Positions 56,403 through 64,000 of a stretch of 64,000 nucleotides of DNA are shown here, piece by piece. Below the pieces are notes generated by a model that did no database searches, was not told where the DNA came from, and was given only the letters and a program-made list of their open reading frames with translations. Numbering within the stretch: the stretch's first letter is position 1; each line of letters begins with the position of its first letter. The position numbers and the translations under genes are program-made. This stretch comes from Dermacentor variabilis (taxonomy: Eukaryota; Arthropoda; Arachnida; Ixodida; Ixodidae), in assembly GCF_050947875.1 (NCBI RefSeq), contig NC_134569.1:16655631-16719630 (forward strand), given 5' to 3'.

Positions 56403-59400
56403 CTCGTGCAAGTAATGTCCGCGTCTCTGAGTAATCCAGCTAAAGGACTGGAATTAGCTTATCTGCAAGGGGCGATTTTTTAAACTTCCATAAAACTTGA
56501 TATTGATCTCCCCGTATCATAGCCACGAGGTTCTGGGCCTGAGCACGAGTAACGGCGAAATGTTTTAAAATTTATTTTTTTCCGAGGCATTCGAGCATGA
56601 TGTTACACAGACATCCCGGACCTCACTCGTAACTGTTCGCTTCTGTGTCTCTTCTCGCAGCCTCCGCAAGATTGTCTACCGAGCCACCGCTTCGGATGCA
56701 TCGCTCTACGGCGGAGTCCTGCGCGAGCGAGCGGCTTGGTCGGCTTCACTTCTGGAGATTAGACCCTCTCCAGCATTTCTCGCTGCAGTGAGCCGTTCTA
56801 CCACCTGATCGAACGCTTCCGATGATCGTACACATGCACCGAGGTGTCTGAAACCTGAATCGCTGTTTCCGATCGGATTACCATCGCTAGCCACTTGACC
56901 GCCAGGAGTTCCAATTCCCCGCCCTGCAGTTAAATGAAGTTGTCGGTTCCTCGTAGCGTTGCTGCAGCAATTTCTGACAGCAGTGCAAATGTCTTGTAAG
57001 ACAACACTTAAGGGAAAGAGGAATCTTAATGAGCGAGAGGTTGGTCTGAGGGTTGTAACCCTAGCCTGCAGCTACATGTTGCGGAAAGGGTTCGGGTGAA
57101 CGATAGAGACAGGGTCGGGATATGAAAGTGGTATGGCGAAGATGACGACGACGACAGTTGATGCACAGTCTGTGCAATTTGGAGGTGAATGCGTGCCATA
57201 GACAGTGCCCTTGCTGTATACGCTCAAGTATGTAGAGCCTGAACCCCTCTCTCCTTTGGTGGAGAGGCAATGGCGTGTGCAACAATTGGGCACCGTCCAT
57301 AGCGCGCATGAGTTGCGCGGCTGTTCTCGCCACATGCGCATTTAAACGAGGTGCTGCGGGGCGTCAATTATATCTCGGAGCGTCGATCGCCGTGACTACC
57401 AGTCTCGTAGCCCTGTCGTTCTCGCTGAGCTCCGATCCCGCGGTGCCATTCGCGTCCGCGCGCTTCACTTCGCGCGTCGCCTTTGCGAGTTCATCCGACG
57501 TCGTCTTACCACCTCCTGCTCAACCGACGTGACTGGAAAAACACTGAAGTCATCCTCAAATAAAGAGAGCGCTCTAATTGCGATGGTGTAGCGTCGTCAT
57601 GGGGTGCGCCTGTGCACGCGGCGGAGCTCTGTAGATAATGCCTTATACGGCGATTACAACGGCCGTCGGAGTGCACTGAATAAACTTGCCGTACAGTCAG
57701 CGGGATGTGATTGGCTCTTCCTGCTGCCCTCTCCACCACCTCCCTCTCTCTCAGCCCACTTGGGGATCCAGAGCCCCCGCTTTTCAGCAGTGTGCTCACA
57801 AGAACACCGAAGAGAAAGTGAGAAGTTGGAATATGCAGCTCTACATCACCAAGTAAAGCTACTCTCACCGTCAGAGAAGTCTTGGTGGTAAAGCAGAAGA
57901 GGCGCAAGAAATAGAACATCTCTGGCGGCGCCGCCTTGAAGCTCTCGCAACAGGCGACGTCTGCTCGGGTGTTGCGAAGCTTCTATCGATAGGGATTGGC
58001 TTCACGGTGTACTTTAAAAGAGCCAAAGACTGAATTTGGCATGTGTCAACAATTGACCCGACACGACCCAAGTACGAGGAAATACTTCGAAATCCGTCGC
58101 GTCACGCACTGACACACCGCGCCGCCGAGAGTTGGGCGCAAAACTAATTTAAAAAAAAGTTCGGTCCTTTCTTAAATTAATTGTATGTAGGACATTGGTG
58201 CCTCTTAGACGCGACGGCTGCTCCTTTTCTCTTAATTCAGAAAAAAACTAAAGGAATGCCGAACAAGGAATGGAGAAAAGACTATATATGAATAACAGTT
58301 GTAAAGTTCACACAAAACACAATTGTTGCTGGGCAGTTCACAATCGCTCGAGTGTTCGTGTTTACCTAATCACGGTGAGCCTCGTTGGTGGAAAAAACAG
58401 AGCCCACGTACGCACGCAGAAGAACCACAGGAACGCGATAACAATCGAGTGAATGTGCAAAACACGTATATATGAAAATGTTTAAAACACGAGACAGTCG
58501 GACAAATACCGCACCGCGGTCAAAGTTACAACAATAAAATTTAGTGTCGTTCAGATGTTCCCGATTCTTCAAGAAACTGTACCAATGCGCGTGCTGCAGT
58601 GTGTTGCATGTGTTCTGATCACCATGCACCCAAGGTTTTGTCTAGCGATATTCGCCTCCTATCCAGAACATGTATCTTCGCAAGAGGCCTCTTCAAGCGC
58701 ACACTCTCATGACCCTTATTCTTTTAGTAATTAACTTGTTATCTCGAAATTAACGAATAAACAGTTTTGAAAGCATAGTTGAGAAGTTTAATTTCATTTA
58801 TGACTCTTCCTATTAGTGTCCCCTGAAGGCGTCTTCCGTACGATTTACAGTTCGGAATTTTAGAAACAGTGAATCCCAAAATGGACCCTATGCGCGCAAC
58901 GTTCAAAATGGTGTTGTAATGCATGTTTGAGTCGAGCCTTCGGTGCTATTTTTCACCGCCGGCTCAGAATGATGTAGGCGTCGGCGTCATCGCACGCGTA
59001 GTGTGGTAAATGCCTTCCATTAACTCAGATTCCCACAATGTGCGGTATATGCGTAGTTTACTTTCTCTTTAGGTAAACGCTAAGCTTCCCTTAGCCTATA
59101 AGCAATCCATTTGAATCCGCTACGTTTCAAAACGCTCTAGTATCCTTATTTCGCCTTTGATATAGAAACCCCTTCTATACTGGCCGCCTAAGGAGTTCTC
59201 TGTTGAACGGGCAGACAGCGTCGGAGCAGTACACGCTCCTCTGCGTGGGCGGCGGAGGTGCGGCGAGCTCAGTCAAAACTGCACCGCTCAAAATGCCTGA
59301 GAAAGAACGCAAGCGCAGGCCCGCGCTCAAAGAGAAAGAGAGAAAGCCGAAATGAAAAAAAAAAAGCAAAGGAAGAGGAAAGACACGTCCTACAACTCGC

Positions 59401-60049
59401 GCCTTGTGGTGCGCATACGCAATAGCATATGTATATGCCGCCATGCCTGCGCAGAGACGTTCCTGCCTGTGCCCCGCGACCGCCTGTATAATTCTCCACT
59501 CTAATTCCGTGCAGTGATGTAGGAGGCACACCTGCTGTGCCCTGATTTTGTGTCTTGCTATACAAAACCACAGAGAGCCTCCTGAAACCCAGACTCGGCG
59601 ACAGCACGCCCACAGCTGTAATCACAAATCTCTTTGAGCTCGTAAGAATGCCTTATGATTGTGATGAAATACATTTAAACGAAAGCTTAAGTCACAAAGT
59701 GATGTTTAGGCATTCCTGCCCATCTCCCCTTATCCCTCCCTCATACAATCACCAACCGGAAGTCAATTGCCAGGGGCATTATAGGTGTCCCGGAGGATGG
59801 CTGTCTGCCCTCCTTTGATTAAAAATTTCGCACCGCCGCTGGAGGCTTTTATGCGCATGTGCGCTCTAAACGGCATTATACTAAAAAAAAAACATGTAAA
59901 TCTTGTTATGCCTTGTATCGTCTCATTTACTGCTCATATTCGTAAGTAGCTCGCATTTACGTGACATTCACATTCATTTAATTTCCAGCTCGAAATCGCA
60001 TTATCATGCACTTATTGTTCTGAATGTACAATTACCTTAGCACACGGGA
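56403..60049. other. No recognisable gene; one splice-acceptor-like site
   Basis: TTCTGTGTCTCTTCTCGCAG (56641-56660) is a good 3' splice-site match followed by open frames to about 56760, but no partner donor or domain is recognised. 57061-57540 is CpG-rich with overlapping frames on both strands, and AATAAA lies at 57559. The remainder, including the frames at 57506-57919, 58366-58924 and 59175-59625, shows no motif. Confidence 0.35.
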
Positions 60050-60081
60050 TACAAACAAACAAACAAACAAACAAACAAACG
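60050..60081. repeat. (CAAA)n microsatellite
   Basis: Seven to eight CAAA units. Confidence 0.9.
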
Positions 60082-61835
<1,754 letters not shown>

Positions 61836-61837
61836 AT

Positions 61838-61884
<47 letters not shown>

Positions 61885-62590
61885 TTTGTACCTCAAATAC
61901 CCCATTCGGGGTTTTTCATGAGGGGTGGGCATATTTAGATCGTAATTTCAATGAATGCCCTGAACGATGAATGTCTGGAGTGGTGCACCGCTTCAGCAGG
62001 TAGATGATTCCAGTCTTTCGCTGTTTGAACAAAGAGAGAGTTAAGATGAGCGGTGGTGCGAGCTGGAGGGGGATAAACAGCTTTTGAATGGCAATGGCCA
62101 GCCTGTCTGAGGCACTTCATCCCTGTTTACAAACTTTATACCACAATGACGGGATGAAGTGCGATGCGCAGGCGTGATGTCGGTCTGGTGAAGCATCGCG
62201 TGATAAAATTTGTAAAAGAGGCACAGTCTTGCTGTTTTGCGGCGGTGCTCGAGGGTTGGAAGGTTCAGAGATGACTTAAGTTTAGTAACGCTAGTTTGGT
62301 AAGAGTAGTCAGAATGAATGAACCTTGCTGCACGATTCTGTATGGATTTCAGTGCTGTTGCCAGGTTAGATTGGTGTGGGTCCCATACTGAGCATGCATA
62401 TTCCAGTTTGGGTCGAACGATTGTTAAATATGCGAGTAGTTTTACTGAGGGAGGAACAAGACGTAGATTGCGGCGCAGGTAGCATAGTACACGATTGGCA
62501 TCATTGCTAATGCTGCAAATGTGCGAAGACCAACCGAGGTTATTGGACAAGCTAATACCTAAGTACTTATAATAAGTCACAGCACATATT
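61836..62590 (-). mobile_element. 5'-truncated CR1/L2-like LINE, 3' end, minus strand
   Basis: The (TTTA)n at 61836-61888 is the tail read backwards. On the minus strand a frame of about 180 codons (62041-62580) reads YLGISLSNNLGWSSHI, then VRPKLEYACSVWDPHQSNL and ALKSIQNRAARFI, the thumb and C-terminal parts of a CR1/L2 reverse transcriptase. A second frame (61935-62120) has FVQTAKDWNHLPAEAV. The element is truncated after motif C, so all catalytic motifs are missing. Confidence 0.85.
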
Positions 62591-63480
62591 TCAGAACCGG
62601 CGAATTATGCGGGGTATAATTCATGTCCCGCATACAATGCGATTACATAAGAAGCTTCACATACAAAATGGCGCGTCTTCAGCTGAGCGATAACTTTCAA
62701 CTTTGTTAGCTGGAGAAACCCGGCCACCGGTAACAGATAAACAAGTACGCATGTCAGTACTATGCTAGTGCGAAGAATGTGGGATGCCATGAAGGAAGGA
62801 AAAGCTAAGGAGGGGCCCTGACGTCACTCTTTGTGGGGCAGATTCTCCTCTGTCGTTTACATTTCTCGCGTTCGGCGAGCAACCACGTCGGTCTGCGCGG
62901 ACGTCCGCTCGCCGCAGCGATCCTACCAAGGGACCCAGTCGCTGTGCAAATACCATCGCGATACTAAGTCATTTAGTCCGAGTATTGTGCTCTAGCATCG
63001 AAATGAACTCCGCAAGCTAGACTGTGAGGCAGGTGCCCTGCTACATTTGCCAGCTTTTCTGAAAATAAATCTGCATTCTTACTGCACTGCAAGAATGCAC
63101 AGTCGACGACCGGCAGCACACTTCACGCACATCACGACCTGCGGCTAGCCCATCTACAGTTTATGACAACAAACGCGCATGCTGGTCATGGCTTTATAGA
63201 AATGGTGTTGCTTTGCTGAACAAGTTTCGGGGGCCGCGCTCCGCGGATCTGTGACGGCCCACAGCGCGCCAACTAAGAGGCCAGCAGAGGAGAACGTCGT
63301 TGCGTCTTTAAAGAGACCGACTGCGGCCTTAGCTGTATTGTTCCCACGGCAAGTGAAGCTATCACGGAAACAAAGTTTTGTGTTATCCTCGGCACGGGTG
63401 CCGAACAGTAAGCGCGTATGCGTCTATACAGCGGGTTGACCGGGCCTACGTGCGACCATCACATCACATCACATCAAAAC
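62591..63480. other. No recognisable gene
   Basis: Unique-looking sequence of average composition. Confidence 0.4.
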
Positions 63481-63516
63481 GCGCGCACATCAAAACCTAC
63501 GTTTTGATGTGCGCGC
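63481..63516. repeat. Perfect 16-base inverted repeat
   Basis: GCGCGCACATCAAAAC (63481-63496), a 4-base loop CTAC, and GTTTTGATGTGCGCGC (63501-63516). A CATCA-rich stretch (ACATCACATCACATCA) precedes it. Confidence 0.95.
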
Positions 63517-64000
63517 AGGCGTGCGTTCTTCTGTCGAGCCCTGTTCCCTCTTGTACGGCCATCCACCGACCTTCACTTCCTTGCGCCCCTCGAGAACACA
63601 GATATATCTGAGGTGAGGCGGGTTCGTCCATCAATTACTCACAGTAGCCGCTTATTTCCCATCCTTCGACATGGCTGTTTTACGTGCCACAAATGCATCG
63701 TCCGCTATCAAGAGCAGAGACACTGCACAGCAGTCACATACCTGCAACACGTTTATCGTACATATTCTGAAGCACAGCGGTTCCAGTCTGTGATGACACG
63801 CTAGCGTGAATCCACTGAAGACGGCAAACGTATTCCAAGATCGTCCTACACCATGCGGCGTGGTACCTGGCGCACGGCGTTGCATGCGCGCTCGTATCGC
63901 GCTTTTTACTTCTTCCACTCTTGCCTGGCCACAACAACAGCCGGGAGAGTATACGGACCAGATGACACAGAGCAAGAAAAATGGAGACTAGCTGACGCGA
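63517..64000. other. No recognisable gene
   Basis: Nothing supported; short frames on both strands only. Confidence 0.4.

Overview
This window reads as non-coding, repeat-packed chromosomal DNA from an arthropod with a large genome, most probably a hard tick (Ixodidae, likely a metastriate genus such as Rhipicephalus, Dermacentor or Hyalomma). That is inference. It rests on a tRNA-derived SINE that looks like the tick Ruka family (8504-8706), on CR1/L2-like, RTE-like and I-like (RNase H-bearing) non-LTR retrotransposon remnants, on long di- and tetranucleotide microsatellites, and on the absence of any long intact host gene. No bacterial, plasmid or phage features are present.

Layout. 1-9.1 kb: an I-like LINE tail at the left edge, CpG-rich unique sequence, an internally deleted mariner (5812-6379), SINE-type repeats, and a TATA box followed by a short ORF (8826-9087). 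9.5-15.8 kb: a LINE cluster with a hairpin element, a minus-strand CR1/L2-like remnant carrying its own hairpin insertion, then an almost full-length plus-strand LINE (about 11340-15285), then a second LINE tail. 16-26 kb: mostly unique sequence with SINE remnants, a CpG-rich block and one credible minus-strand first coding exon ending at a strong splice donor (23328-23586). 26.5-29 kb: another minus-strand LINE and an intact tRNA-Lys(TTT) gene. 29.6-38.7 kb: large microsatellites, palindromes, a head-to-head inverted repeat and a decayed RTE-like LINE. 39.3-45.8 kb: a nested retrotransposon stack, in which an old CR1-like LINE was interrupted first by an I-like LINE (12-bp target-site duplication still perfect) and separately by an L2-like LINE, with a SINE at its end. 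46-52 kb: CpG-rich sequence. 52.5-54.9 kb: a 73-bp satellite with higher-order structure. 55-64 kb: LINE tails, microsatellites and unique sequence.

The most interesting signal is in the retrotransposons. Two separate LINE copies (11703-11729 and 39468-39491) each encode a canonical 2A ribosome-skipping motif (D-V/I-E-x-N-P-G-P) near the start of the ORF. Behind it lie a coiled coil, an RRM-like domain and then the endonuclease domain, with no stop codon between the ORF1-like part and the endonuclease in the better copy. The older copy keeps nearly the same spacing. This points to a family of single-ORF LINEs in which the 2A, not a second initiation, may separate an N-terminal hydrophobic peptide from the rest. 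2A sequences in APE-type LINEs are known from other animals; their presence here, in two copies, is directly visible in the sequence.
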